A DNA stretch of 64,000 nt from Vandiemenella viatica (Eukaryota > Arthropoda > Insecta > Orthoptera > Morabidae), in assembly GCA_031002005.1 (NCBI GenBank), contig JARYHS010011408.1, positions 224,233,473 through 224,297,472 of the forward strand. Reading direction: 5' to 3'. Positions 43,642 through 57,201 of this stretch are shown piece after piece. The notes beneath the pieces are model-generated. The model searched no databases. It was not told the DNA's origin and saw only the letters and a program-made list of their open reading frames with translations. The first letter of the stretch is position 1. Each line of letters starts with the position of its first letter. The translations under genes were made by a program, and so were the position numbers.

Positions 43642-45373
43642 AAGTTAAGTTAAAACTACGATACTTTGCTGACTTCACTGTTGCACATATATTTTTTTCC
43701 AGAATGCTGATTAGTTTAAAGGATAACAACAACCATAAGAATTTCTAACAATATTTTCAAGGAAAATGGGAAGCGAGTGGTAATCTTCTGAAAATAGCTC
43801 GTTTGTGTAGTGTGGCAGGAGTGGTTTCGGAACAATGTTTATTTCTAGATGCGAGATACATCATGTCATTAAACAGTAGCTAAATGCTCGTTTTTTACTT
43901 GAGTAATGAGTAAAAACTGAATGTAACTGTCACTAATCGGATAAACTTCTGAATGCCTCATTTCTGATGACCACGGCCTGTATATTTCTACTGGTAATTA
44001 GCCAAATAAAAAGTTATATTAGCCAGAGCGGTGTTAGGTGTTGTTCGGGAAGCCTTCCTAGTTCAGTACTCACGCCTCCGAGTCGACGAGCCATTGGTTC
44101 CGCGTTACTGTGACCGACTCTCCCTTTACAGTCAGCCGGTTTTCTGCTGTCACCAAACTGCAGTATTTTGTGAGAGCCTCATAAACAACAACGCTAACCC
44201 AAAGCGACTGAACCTTCTTGTTCTATGATTTTACCAAGTGTAGTAATGCAAAGGTTAATTCGTGGCAAACGAATCCCAGGAGCAAAAATGCGGATTGAAG
44301 TAATGCTAATTCCTTAAAACAGGGTACAATCGATTTTTTACACCACTCTAATTACCAACCAAGTTGCAGAAAAATCCTAAAATAATCTACATCTTGGAAT
44401 AGGTATATCGAGACGTACAGATGATAAAATTTGATGGACGACTTATCTTTATTTCAAGATTTATCAATAAGCAAAGATGCCAACAGTGTTCCAGAGAAGC
44501 TAAACTTTCATTGTTTTGCAGAAATTGTGTTATGGTTCTTTGTATCAAATAGTTTCTATGTGTTCTCCAGGATAAAAGATATTCTTTGTCGAAATTTGTC
44601 ATCTTTATTTCATGAAATAGTTAAGTCTTTCGGGACCAAGAAGCAGTTTTGAACAACTGGAATGAAATAAAAGTTCATTATTTTCCATTTAAAACTAATA
44701 ATGTACTAGTAACCAGTTCAATTATGACAATGAAGATCGTTTGGTATACGGATAAAATGATAGATGCCTTCCAGTACTAAGGATGAAATATACTACTGTT
44801 TATACACCTAACAGAAGAAATCTCAAAGTTATTTAACATTTGACACTTATAGCAGGCGTCATGTTAGTAAAATATCCTGCAAAAGTAAGAGGAATATTTT
44901 ACAAACCTCACAGCTGGTTGCGTGCAGTAAATAACGCACAACCTGTTTAATAAGTGCTTGTGATGATTGTTGACAGGATAGTAAGTACCGTGGGAATGTA
45001 GCCCGCTTGTTATAATCTCAGAGATTAGGTACAATGAGAGTAGATGGGCATTTCACAACACATAATGCCACTACTTCCTCTTCTCCGTTACATAAGTAAA
45101 GAGTTCAACAATACTGCAGGTTTCGCTTGGTATAAATATTAGTATGGCCGCAATAATTTCTAATAAAACGCTTAGCAAATTAAAAAAAAACCGGATGCTT
45201 TGAAATGAACAGATAACCAATATGTTATTCCTTCATAATAATACTGAAAAGTTTCTCAAGCACTTCGTAGTATTCATAGGAATTGCGTCCTTTCCCGGTT
45301 TATCCTGAAAAAAAAGTTCTATTATGCTGTAGCTTGGGAACGCAAGAAGGTACCCTTACCTTCTGAGCATTGT
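43642..45373. other. AT-rich non-coding stretch
   Basis: No repeat boundary or gene recognised. A GC-richer patch lies near 44030-44170. Confidence 0.4.
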
Positions 45374-45381
45374 TCTAAAGC

Positions 45382-45585
45382 CAGGGCCGGTGTTAGGAGG
45401 GGGTAAGCGGGTCAAATGTACCCGGGCCCGCCGGCTGATTGGGGGGGGGGGGGCCGATCACTGGTTGCAGTGGCCCCCAGGCCTCGAAGCAAGAATCCGC
45501 CCATTGTCGCCCGGCTAGTTTATAGAGCTAAAAAAAAAGGGTCACCCATTTTACCCCGGGCCCGAAATTCCTAGCGCCGGCCCTG
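45382..45585. mobile_element. hAT MITE, family 4
   Basis: Ends cagggccggtgttagga and cctagcgccggccctg are inverted repeats. The perfect 8-bp duplication tctaaagc lies at 45374-45381 and 45586-45593. 204 bp with a G13 run and no transposase. Confidence 0.93.
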
Positions 45586-45593
45586 TCTAAAGC

Positions 45594-47084
45594 AATCAGC
45601 AAACAATACATAGACAGGCGCGGAGTACTTCGGTTAGCTGCGACCAGCTTCTAGAAACCAGTGATGGTTAAAAGAAGAATAATGAGAGAGGACCCAATTC
45701 ACTACTTTCTTTTTAAACAGAAGTGCAGTAAAAATTCAGCCGCGAACCTTCTGCATTATTCAGAAGCTGTTATACAAATAGGACCACTTCAACGGCTTTC
45801 AGTAAAACGTGATTAGATTGCTGAACAACATCGAACGACTGTCGTCAATTCTTCTCCTTCCCGATTTCAGTTTTACAGAAGTTATAACGTTATAGAGCAA
45901 TATCAAAATTAATGTACCGTATACTTCGTACGACAATGAAAACTTAAACAACAATCTCGCACCAGAAACATGCCTTGCGGCAGATGTAGTTAAATGCTGG
46001 GCTACCTGTCGATAGGTTAATTGTTTAAGGGTAAATGATGCTTCTCTGAGAGGCAGCTAAGAAAGTTGAAAATAAAAAAACTACGTTCAATATTTGCATG
46101 ATCGAAAACTTATGGGGTAAATTATTAGAAAAAAAAAAAAACCAATCTGACATACGTTTTAGAATCGTTGAGATGAAATAAGAAGACCCTCCGACAGTTA
46201 AACTTGTTATAATCAAAGAATACATGGAAACTCACATACGCTGCCGTCTTGGTGTTTCTAATTTCTCTGATTCTTTTTAAACATTATTAACAGGGTCCTG
46301 ACAAGAAGGTAATGGCTTCATCTTCGACCAAAGCTAGCGAAAACATGATGTATTAACAGAAGTTTTAACATAAGGTCTGAACGTCAGAAGCTTGGACCTT
46401 CGACAGGAAGTAGCAGGTGTTCTACAGTCGTAAAACAAACGAGCGTTTGGCGGTCGTCCTCACTGCAAGTGGGAGAAACACTCAACGATCGTTTTTCAGT
46501 ACACACAGGTTCCGCAAACGAGAGGTAATGAACTTCAGTCACACGATGGCGTAACATAGTGGATATGATACACCTGTTCGTAAATAATGAGTGAAATAGC
46601 TGGATACTGTTCTGGAAATTTCATTTAAATCGAGCCGAAGTTATTTTTAGTAGAGAAAAGTGAATAGAAGCGGCAGCAGCGTTGTCAGAGGGAGACACGT
46701 GTATGGAATAAACAGTAGCTACCAGAGTGAAAGCGCTTGCCGATAGCCAAGACTCGTCAGGTGTTGTGGAAAGCGGTTCGCGGCTGCCACAGAATCGGCG
46801 AGAAAGCCGCTGATCTTATGGACCCACCTCTCTGCGAACCTCTGTCAGTCTGCATGCTGATCTATGTTTACAATGAGCACTCTGTCTTCAGAATCACTGA
46901 TATATGGTAAAGAAACGTAAACAAAGACTCAGATTTTTGAACCAGAGAATAGTTTTCGTCCGGCCATCACGATTCCTCGACTACGAGATCCTTAGAGTTG
47001 GGAGAGAATTGTGAACAAGTAGCGAGAACGAGTAATGGATTTTTTAAATAACCATTCACGCACTCACTTATACTGATTTCGCGA
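45594..47084. other. Non-coding stretch
   Basis: A GC-richer patch at 46720-46860 is the only compositional change. No recognised gene. Confidence 0.4.
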
Positions 47085-47183
47085 AATCATGAAATCTTGT
47101 GGCCAAATCGAGGATCGAACACGCGTCTCTCAGATCATCAGGCACGAACGTTACCGCTCACCCACCAGTCTCAGTAAAGTTCT
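47085..47183 (-). mobile_element. SINE family A head fragment (copy 8)
   Basis: The minus strand reads gactggtgggtgagcggtaa then cgttcgtgcctgatgatc and B-box gtgttcgatcctcg. Only the tRNA-derived head remains; the body is absent. Confidence 0.7.
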
Positions 47184-49976
47184 CGAAACTTTTTCAGCGA
47201 AATGATTTTTAAGGGTTATTATTTGTGCTATCTGCCTTCCTTTGGTCTTCATGTGTCACTGAAGATAAAGTCAACAGAGTGTTAAGAATACTTCAAACAC
47301 CGCATATGAACTAGGAAATTTAGAAGTGATCGCAGAGGATTTGGGTAGCTTATAAGAGATTCCAAAAGGAAATCAATTGATTAAACCACCATTATACATC
47401 ATCGATCTATATGCCTTCATAAATTTAGATAGACATAATGCTCTGTTCCCATTTTTAACAACCTTCTGCATCACCGACCAGTGAATCCAACTCATCGGTG
47501 CTCGTAGAGTTTTATTTTATACCACTCCAAGAAGCATAATAAATACAATATTCTCTTTTAACACAGGGAAGACAACCTGTTTCGTTTAATTCTTTGTAAA
47601 ATTTATTTTATTCTGTGATTCTATTATCTTTGGCGCTCTTCGATGCTGTATCATTTCAGAGTCGTAGTCGAAACGTGTAAACAGTACAAATGGGGAAGAA
47701 TTAAACTCGTCATATCATTGTTTCAGGTACAACACAGCTACGTTTCTGTTCTTAAGAAAGTAATCAATGTACAGATTTCGATAAAAGAATGGAGGGAGAA
47801 TAGAGGTTAATGAGTGTTTCACCAGTCAGCTGTCTGCTTCACGACGGGAGACAAGCGCACGTGTTCTCCACATTCAGTGTGGTTACTTATTTTGAGCGCC
47901 ACGCGTATCTGCCTACCCCCCAGGCACAGTATGTGTTTAACTGAGAGAGCATTCTCAGCCGTCCATTCTCACTAAAAGACGAGAGCAATATCCGACAATA
48001 TATGGCACTTTCTCGTTCTCGATGTCCATGTCAAGAAAAACTGACTTGTATAACCGATGAACTGTTTTTATGTCGAAACTGTACTGGACTAACAAGGTTA
48101 ATGAGTATACAACTGATTGGTACTTCGAAGCGGTGATAATGTGACAGAAAGACAGCGAAAACTTCAAAACGGAATGTTAGTGGCATAATAATCGATGAGC
48201 TTTCATATATGTTAAAAACTTTGCCGGAATCGTGACTTTTGGCCAGAACGCCTTCTACTCGAGAGGTGGGGAAGGGGTAAGTTAAAGGAACTTCGCATAA
48301 AATCAGTTTAAAGTAGACAATTAAGGACCATTGTTACTCAAAGAAAATCACTATTTAAACAGTGCTCCTGCATAACTACGAAGGTGCAGATATTTTATTT
48401 AAGACTTTGACTTAAAGATGATAAGAGGCAGAACAGTCATTTCAGATATTGTCTCTGGCAGTAATGTTTACCCAGCAAATCCTAATTTTTCTCAGACAAG
48501 ATTAAAATTAGCAGCGAGTAAACATGTCTGATGCAATGAAAGTCATGTCACCTGGGTTGACTCTTCTTGACTAATCCGTATTTATAATTTACTTTTGTAA
48601 TTGTACTGTAGAATATTCCTATAAAGCACGTTGGTGGTTACTGTCTGTATGTAATTGGGGATAAACTTCTGAAAATCTTAATCTAGACGGTTCGAAGAGG
48701 AATCAAACTTATACCTCCCAAATTCCACCGCTGCTTTCAATACGGCTTCTCGTCGACAGTATTCAAGTAACCGCCGCGATGTTTTAAAGGCACAAAGTAG
48801 CTGTTGCATAAATTTTGATTTCATCCCGTCTCCTCCCCGACGAGGCGCAAGCATGTTAGGTGCTGGGAGCGCCTACCGTGACCAAAGCTGCCCTTCCTGC
48901 TTGAGACGAGAAACGGAGAACAGTGGGGCAGAGGCGTATTGCATTATTAGTGATGTAATATTTATTTAGAATGTTTTAGACTATGGGAATGAAAGGTGAG
49001 ACGCATGCAAAGTACCATTCCGCCGAAATGTATGAATAGGGGAGACACTGAGTTGAAAATATAACCTCTTTAGTGAAGAAAACAGTCGCCGCCATTTATC
49101 GGAGACATGATTTACGAATTGGATTAGACATCTCTGGTTCCAGGGTGAATGAGTAGGAATTAATTTACTTTCAGTATACTAAAATGGTATCGGGGTGACA
49201 GCACTAACCAATAATCGATATACTCATATAGTTCTTGGGGTCTCAGTTTGTAAGACAATGCAGTCATGAACAGCTTATGTAATAATGAGGATCTACTGTC
49301 TCAGGCCCAAGAAGACGAATTCTCATTTCATGTTTGACGGGATTTCTAAACGATGGCGTAACGATTGTAAGCAACATCTCCTAACACTATGGATCTTCTT
49401 TAGGCTTCACTTAATATCTTTCGCTAAGGCGTGACGGAACAAAAAGGAACTATGAAATAACTGAAAATATCAAAAACACGTGTACTTCTTTCACGTTAAA
49501 TTTTGATTCGGTTCGGTATCAAACCAATCCCAACAAACTTCGATATAAATTACTTTTTCTTTATACGAGACTTGACACTGATCACTGTCAACTTGTCATT
49601 GTTTTCTTTGCCTAGTTTCTCCGCAAGAGGGTATAAAAAAAATCCACCAATATCCAAAATATTAGCATAAAAATATGGCTTGCATAAAATAACACACGCA
49701 TTCGTCTGTGAATACTTTCGGACATTGTAAAAGATTGAATAGTGTGTGCTAGTTACTGCAGATTGGAATATAATACTGGTTACAGCATCTAGATATACTT
49801 GCATAACATATAAAACGATACCATTTCGTAAAACTTATAAACGCTACAAATAAACGGTTGATATCAATTTTAATTGAGATGCAGAAAAACTGATATATAA
49901 GTTTTTATGTGTGTCCGTTTTCTGATATTGTGCTGGGTAAATTGAAAGTAAATGAGCAAGTTAATATATTCTCGGA
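47184..49976. other. Long AT-rich non-coding stretch
   Basis: Nearly 2.8 kb with no frame above 84 codons and no delimited repeat. A GC-richer patch lies at 48830-48930. It could be intron or intergenic. Confidence 0.4.
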
Positions 49977-50184
49977 TGACTAGCCGAGTGAGAAAAGTGT
50001 TTTCACACAATATTTTTTGCGATCGGAACCTTGTCGCCATCTTTTGGTGGTGACTAGCCGAGCGAGCAGAGTGTTTTCATACAATATTTCGGCGATCGGA
50101 AACTCTGTCGCCATCTTCTGGTAGCGACAGAGGTTCCGATCGCCGAAATATTGTGTGAAAACACTCTGTTCACTTGGCTAGTCA
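49977..50184. repeat. 74-bp repeat: two direct units plus one inverted (foldback)
   Basis: Units 49977-50050 and 50051-50124 are direct copies (tgactagccgag...). 50124-50184 is the same sequence inverted. Units 2 and 3 form 61-base arms (50051-50111, 50124-50184) with 5 differences by eye and a 12-base loop catcttctggta. Ends are tgactagcc and ggctagtca. Confidence 0.85.
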
Positions 50185-50681
50185 CGAAAGAATATATTAA
50201 TCCTCAATGCCGGGAGAAACGTCGGTCTTATGCTCAAATGAGCAAGGTTTGCACGAAGCCACTTCTGCAGTTGACGATTTCCAACCTCAGCAGGACAACA
50301 GAAACCTCTGAAGCCGATGCGCCTGGCAGATGTGTATGAAATGAAAGTTGGCTGCTCTGATCTACGACGGACGTCAAGCGTTCTCAGGAAGACAGGTTTG
50401 TCGGCGTAACCAAACACAGCTGTTGGCTTTCGTGTGTCGAGTGTGGTAACAGAGCAAACGTGTTGCCGAAGAAAAGGAAATGAGTAAGCAAATAAGTAAG
50501 AAAACGCGTATGTAAGACAATACTGTAAAAGCGATTCATTCATGAGCTACAAAAGACAATCAAGCTTCATTCATTCTAGGAAAAGTTTCGATCAACAAAT
50601 GCTATGATGGTTCGTTTAAAGAAAACTTTTCAGTTCGAAAATGTAATACGATTTCAGATCAAGACTAATTTTTTTGATAGT
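50185..50681. other. Unassigned stretch with a 121-codon minus frame
   Basis: The minus frame 50178-50543 is open but has no family resemblance and its 3' end enters the foldback repeat. Probably not a gene. Confidence 0.3.
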
Positions 50682-50748
50682 ATTGCTGAGTAGTCGCCTG
50701 TACTTTCGCTCGCGACTTTGCGTAGTATTCCGTCGATTTGTTTCTTAA
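50682..50748 (+). repeat. 66-bp direct repeat, copy 1
   Basis: Reads attgctgagtagtcgcctgt then actttcgctcgcgactttgc, ending gatttgtttcttaa. The diverged partner is at 51753-51820. Confidence 0.7.
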
Positions 50749-51178
50749 GGGTGCCCATAAATTATGCGAGGTGAAAAGGGGGGGGGGCTACGGTGAAATC
50801 TCACCAGGGGTGGGGTGGGGGGGAGTTCGACGGAACTCTCACGTCAACTTTTTAAAATCTTGATGGACCGTAAAGCTAAAGAAAAAAGGTCCACAAACGA
50901 GGCGGGTATCGACTTTAGGGGGGGGGGGAATAAGGTCTACAAACGACTCGGATACCGACTTTTGGGGGGATATAACCACCCCCCGAAGCAGGAGAGCTAG
51001 AAAAAAAAATCTCAAAAAACTACTAGGTCGGTCAGCAAGGTGGGGAGAGGGGTGCCGTCAAAATCTCTCGTCATCTTAGGGGGGGGGGGGTCCAACCAGA
51101 TATCACCAATCTCACCACAGAGAGGGGGGGGAGTCCGGAATTCCTGAAAAACACCACACGTAATAATTAACGGACGCC
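50749..51178. mobile_element. C-tract (G-run) family TIR element, 50-kb copy
   Basis: Left end agggtgcccataaattatgc, right end acgtaataattaacggacgc. Six or more runs of 7-10 G lie between them, on the strand opposite to the C runs of the 58-kb copy. No coding capacity. Confidence 0.6.
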
Positions 51179-51752
51179 ATCTTATTGCTAGGTCCTTTGA
51201 AAGATGCAGTCAGTAAGAGGAATGTATCAGTTGAAAACTGTCTTTCGGTATGTTCGTTTACAGCTGATATTAATATCAGTGTGTAGTAAATGATTTTTAA
51301 GTCGTCGAATAACAATAGATGACCTGAAGAGTAATATGTAGTCACTAAGAATAATAAATTCTGATGGATTTGATGTTTTGATGCCCTACAACTAACGCCA
51401 CATAGCTCAGTCTATCTACACTAGATTCGTATATCAAATTCATATTTTTACACATCAGTTGTAGTACGGACAATATTATACTGAACTAAAACCACTCTTG
51501 ATATGGGACCGTTACAAACCGGTGACTCTCTTCTTTACTTTGAAGACTGGCTACGGAATGTTCATCCAGCGATACAGTTCATTTCTGTGTTTGTAAACTG
51601 TTACTTTGGCAACAAGTTATGTGATATGACACGAGTACGATGGAGCGGACACGTTAAAGATCTCTTTACGCCACGGCTGTAACATGAATAAAACAGCCAT
51701 AATAAATCTTCATGTGACTAAACCTGTCTGTATATGATGTCAAGGAGACTGC

Positions 51753-51820
51753 ATTGCTGAGTAGCCCCCTATACTTTCTCTCGCGACCTTGCGTAATACA
51801 CGGTCTATTTGTTTCTTATT
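51753..51820 (+). repeat. 66-bp direct repeat, copy 2
   Basis: Reads attgctgagtagccccctat then actttctctcgcgaccttgc, ending ctatttgtttctta. About 1.07 kb from copy 1. Confidence 0.7.
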
Positions 51821-54800
51821 GCAGCTGTTGTATTTATATTTCGGGACTAATTAAGCAAGTGCACAACGTTCATATCCGCAGAATCGTTTCTAAGGAAACG
51901 GCATCATCATCCATAGTCATTTGCCTGTAGCTAAATAATACCCAGATAAAACAGAAAAATTTGAATCATACTTGCGACAGTTATATCATCTGCAGTTTCA
52001 ACAAATAAATCGAATACTTCGGAAATAAAAGAGAGTAACCTGTATTCTAAACATCTCGCTCACAACTGTTAGTCTTGCTTCCTTGTAGTCATTTCAAACG
52101 AATATTTTAATGTTTACCTTAGCAGTAATCCAGTTAAGCCATCTGATAAATGAAACAGCCTTCGAGCAGGGGGGGGGGGATTTTTTGTTCCTTGTTAGGC
52201 GTAAATATGAATGGACTTTGTAAATAATTAAAACACCATGCGATTACTGTGGTAACATTTTTGAACAAAATTACGACAGCGATAGTATCCCATCATACAA
52301 GTCGATAACTAAACATCCCGCAGAGCAATTTTAATGCCTGCCTAACCTTTCAAAAATATAAAAATAATTTAAAAAAATTAAATACCGGTTTCGCAAAATT
52401 ACTACCAAAACTTGAATTGTTTTCTCAGAGGAAAGTATCGAGCACATATGAAAGCTTCAAACGTTTTTAACTATTGTTTGCACTATTGTCAGATCATTTT
52501 CTGGCGAGAATGGAGGGCACCAACGATTATGAGGATGAATCAGTTGAGTTAAATCTCCCGGATACGAGAAAAGGCAATTTTGGTAGAATTTCTTATATTT
52601 TGTGCTGAGGGCGCTGCATGCTTGTCATGGTAGCGCATGCTGGCTCACTTGGTACATTGCTTGTAACTCTAGCTTCTCAGATGTCGCAGCGTATGTGTCG
52701 GGTCACCTGTACCAGATTACTTGACCTATCGTCTCACACATCCCGACTAGCATCAAACTGAAAGTTTTTGATACAGGGAACAACCTCAAGTAACTGAACG
52801 TTACAGCATAAGCTCTAATGTCGTGATCGATCACAGATATCTTCCAGAATCAGATTACCAATTTCTAAAGCCATCTTTGTAAGGTATCTTTTACCTGGTA
52901 ATTCATAAGTCAAATACTGGTATTAGTAGACTAAGAACTAATTATTTCGTTAACCAAATTTATATGTAATGCCTGACGTCTGCTTGGCTTCCAATCTCAA
53001 AACGGAGACGAAATGTTTGATTTGTAGGGATATCTAATCAGTTCTACTCCGTATTTTTTTTTTCTGGTTTTCTACATGCCTTTATGAATTTATAATTTCA
53101 TTATCATAAATGTATCACAGGACGGCACATTAATCGCCGAACTCGAACGTTCAAGCCGTATAAATACTCCATTAGTCAAAATTTTTGGTGCCTGAGCTGG
53201 ATTTGAAGGCAGCATGGTTGAACTTCTGGAATGCATTTTGCTTCGAACGATATGAAATTTTGACTGAAGTAAAAAAATTTAATCAGCATAAATGTAGTCA
53301 GATTACTCTTTAACTGCTAGGAAACATTAGCTAAAAACTCACGGAGAGATCATCTCTATTTTAAACCTGATAGTGGGCTTTCAGCGAATTCACATTTAGT
53401 GGTAAGAAAATCATTATCTGGAAGATGCAAGTATGGGTATAGTATATGAAAGCCAGGTGCAAATTAAATAGGAATTCCCGATCATTCAAACATACGTGCA
53501 CATCTAGTGTTTCTTCTCTGAACTTATAAACTGTTCAGTTATAGTAGGTAAATTGTAGTACTTCTTAGAATTTAAATAATCCTGATCTAGCGCATTAAAT
53601 TATTACGAGAAGAACCAACAACGACAAATTATAATATGAAAATTATTCCGTTCTAATTTCGCAGCTTTCGTAGGCAATCAATATTTAAATAATTACGGAT
53701 GTCAATACTGGCGCCACTATCCATGAGTACTATAAGTATTCCCAAGATTAGCTTTCGTATTTTCTCCGAGTTTGTATTTTCCTGGAGACTGCAACTAACA
53801 ACGACAACACGAAGTGGTATTTCATTCGGGGATCATTTTTCTGCGGGAAATGTTATAAAGTGACACTTTTTAACGATTTTCAACGATTTTCAGAACAATA
53901 TAGCACCGTATGGTTTCGACGTAAAAGTCATATTTCCTGAACAAGAGGCTACGAAAAGGTTTGTTTTTAAGTATTTAAGAGTTAACCCATATTCTGCATA
54001 GTTAAGATTGTGTGAAAATATTGGTTTCAAGGATACAAAAAAAACTTTCATTTTTCATTCAGTTTCTTAAGACGAATCTTAATTCTTCCATTTCAGTTAC
54101 ATTTGGAATTTATAAAAAAATGTGAGTTTTTTTTTGAAATATTAAAAAAAAATTGCGCTCCAGGTATTTTTGGATCCTGTCAGAACCTAGTTACGTAATT
54201 TTTTAAACTTATTTTTATCCTGCTGACTTTCCTGTTTGTTTAATTAACTTTATAAAATCATTTTGTTATATTTCAAGTTAGATAAAAAAAATTGTTTACA
54301 GGCTGTGTTACGTGATACCCACTTTTCCAAGCCTTGATGTTAGGAAACTGTTAACTTCATAGAAAACATATCAACCTATGCTTTAAAATAACAGCTGTTT
54401 ATGACTGCAAGAAATATTGTCGTGGTATCACACGAAATTAACAAAAGATCGTAGGCACAAACTTGTCTTAGAGGAGGTAGTTACTGTTCTATTTTCTACC
54501 GATGAATCCCAGGGGCGGAACTCTCTCCCGCACGGCTAAATTTATCAGCTCCGGATTTGCCTGCCTGTTACCAGATGGCGCAAGGTACGCACGCGCCAAA
54601 GCAAGAGGATCCACCGCTGTTATAATAGGTTAGGTTCTTTGCTAAACACAATCAGAGCGAAGCACAGCGTTTGTTATTTGTCATCCTTAAGCTGAACACT
54701 TTGAAGACGCTCGGAACAGAATTCAACTATAATTCATTAAGAAATACTCAAGAAACAGGAGCATTAGAGGACTAGGAAAACGGAATGACTTTTCTAAACG

Positions 54801-55077
54801 TTCTTCAGCTACTTATCGGTTGCTTTTCCCCATTTATTCTTTTCTCAAGTTCTACTGTACGTAAGATAAAAAACAATAACATACGTAAGGAGCACCCTCG
54901 TTTATCAATCGAGCCTGATAAGAGATGTCCCTCTTAAAATAAGAAACCGGTTTTAGATCCAGTAATATCAACATTTGACTATGGTAATTCTAATTACGTT
55001 TAAGCATTTAGAACCGACGTGCCTTGGTACTACTAATAATGGTATAACTGTATTTGTTTAAATGAAATGAAGTTCTC
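51821..55077. other. Long AT-rich non-coding stretch
   Basis: Over 3.2 kb without a frame of 60 codons. A G10 run lies near 52171-52180. The lack of repeats here contrasts with the rest of the window and would suit an intron of the candidate gene at 57.2 kb. Confidence 0.4.
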
Positions 55078-55079
55078 TA

Positions 55080-55105
55080 GGGTGTCCAGCCGGATGGTGT
55101 TGTGT
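55080..55105 (+). repeat. Fragment of the hairpin-bearing repeat
   Basis: Reads ggtgtccagccggatggtgt, matching the arm ends at 28468 and 28640-28654. No hairpin follows. Confidence 0.45.
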
Positions 55106-57080
55106 ATTTGTTTATTTGTTACACACACTCAGTAATGTTATCTCGTTATTATTTGGCATCAAATAAAATCAAACAGCACTTTACACGTTCCGAGCTATTG
55201 TTAACGTGCAATAGTTCCCAGCTGTAATACTGTTCCTGATTAGAATAAATAGCTGATATCTTTCAGCACTGAACAGAAGAGGGTGTTAGATGATTTGAGT
55301 CACAAAGATCGAAATGACAGGTGTGCGTACTACTTCTCAAAGTATTCATTTAAAGTTGCCAGTTCCTGCTGGTAAGATTCGGCACAGAAATAAAAAGCGT
55401 GAAGCGGGCCTAGTTAACCCTAATTCGTGTGGCCACGTTTTTTGGTGGGCGCCGTGTTCCCGGCTAGTCGCAGAAGACACCCGAGCCCCGGCAGACCGGT
55501 TATCACAAGCAGCTCGCCGGCGTTCCCTGAAGCGATACACGAGTCCCGAAACAACAGCAAATCGTACCACACCGTACTGGGAGAAGAGTAACATCCTCAT
55601 GCCATATCATTGATGTCTACCTTGGTGAAACGAAAACATTTTGTTAGTCACTACGTCGCTACTGAAAAATATTTTAATTATTATTATTAATTAATTGCGG
55701 AAGAACTTAGTCACGATGAAGCATACGTCTCTGTGGCAATTTCTACGCGCCCACTTTTGCAGTACACGAGCTTTCACTTCAAAATCATTCAGTGTTTGAG
55801 GTCATTTCTTCGGCAGCATTTCCTAAGATAATTAATTCCAGTCCATAATTCCAATACATATCTATCTACCTGTAAACTTTTCGACTCCTGTATGTCTGAT
55901 ATCAAGAGTTTCTTTATGGTTAGGGTCATATCTTCGTTTCCAAATGCTATTACTAATTCTTCCCCCAATATCTATTTAGCCCTGTTCTGCTTGTATGACA
56001 CAGACCGTGCTGATTTGAAAATAATAACACAAATGTTTCTCTCATTAATTTTAGAAAAATTGAATAAAATCAAGATAGAAAGTTTCCCGTACGCTATCGA
56101 TATTTTAATGCATTATTTAAGCAGTTTTGTATTATATTTTCGATTAATTTTTAGTCACCGATCTTTTTTGATGTACAAATCTTCAAAAGAAAGACATTTC
56201 TTCTCGTGACTGTTTGTAGTTCCTCCGTTTCGTTTTTCTACACGACAGGAAACAATTTTACACGCGCGATTCAAACAAAAAGCGTTCGTCCTGAAACTTG
56301 ATCTAACCAGAAAAGTTAGTATAATTTTGTGATTAATATCTATCGTTTCGCGGAACCATGACCGGCTTCGAAGATTAATACAAATTTGAATATCCAAATT
56401 TTCTACAGTTTTTGTTTAGAGAATATATCACCCTCGCAAGTATACCACTCCGAATTAGAACACCAGTTGTTAAGAAGTTAACATTATTTCTGAAACAAAA
56501 CAACTGTCAGTGCGTTACAATTGTTGAACGTGGAGATATCGATGCCGTTAGAGTAAGCAACTCCGTATGGCTGAGATTCACATTTAAGTTTTTCCGAAAC
56601 TGAAGATTGTGCTAAGTAACAACAATAAACTGATACGGAAAAAACTAATATTTTCCTTATTAACACAATGCATTTTTTTCAGGCTGATGGGCGGTAACAC
56701 AAATAATTTCCATGATTATTTTTTCTGCACTGGTGTTAAAATAAATCAGGTTATAAGCAAACGAAACATTTTGACAACCGAAAAGCAGATTTTAAGACAC
56801 TCTTAAAAATGCGACAACAGAAGTTAAACATTAACACTCTCGTACGGCAGGTGACTGCGCCATTAAAAACAAATGAAGTGCGGTCCAACTTAACGTTAGT
56901 TTTAGCACAATGCATCCTACCAATCAACTTTAGTTAAAGCACTGGGTACATGTAACTTAGAACTTTTTTGCCTGTAGGAGTGGTAACAGCACTAGCAGCG
57001 TAGCAAGTGTTTTTCGTTTTAGAGAGAATGCACTATTAAACACCACAGCGGCTTCTGGCTAAGCGGAACAACTGGACGCA
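55106..57080. other. Non-coding stretch left of the candidate exon
   Basis: Frames at 55314-55613 (plus, 99 codons) and 55892-56209 (plus, 105 codons, hydrophobic-rich, AT-biased) have no recognisable domain. May be intronic for the minus-strand gene. Confidence 0.35.
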
Positions 57081-57113
57081 CCACATTGTTACAGACAGAC
57101 AGACTGCACCGAC

Positions 57114-57201
57114 CTTGCTGCGTGCTGGTGACTTGTCGGGTGACGCGCTGCTCGGTGCGCTGTTCGGTGTGGGAAATCTGTTGCTGTCGATGTTGCTCCA
57201 T
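57114..57201 (-). CDS. Candidate first coding exon of a host gene
   Basis: An ATG at 57201-57199 opens 29 codons starting MEQHRQQQISHTEQRTEQR, followed by VTRQVTSTQQ, then a splice-donor match AAG|GTCGGT (intron begins at 57113), leaving phase 1. The peptide is Gln/Glu/Thr/Arg-rich, polar and probably unstructured, and unlike any transposon protein here. It sits at the end of a CpG-rich block, as a first exon would. The next exon would lie at lower coordinates, but none was recognised in the window. The TEQR/VTRQVT pattern is vaguely like the starts of some large muscle or cytoskeletal proteins; that is a guess and I assign no function. It could also be a chance open frame in GC-rich DNA. Confidence 0.4.
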
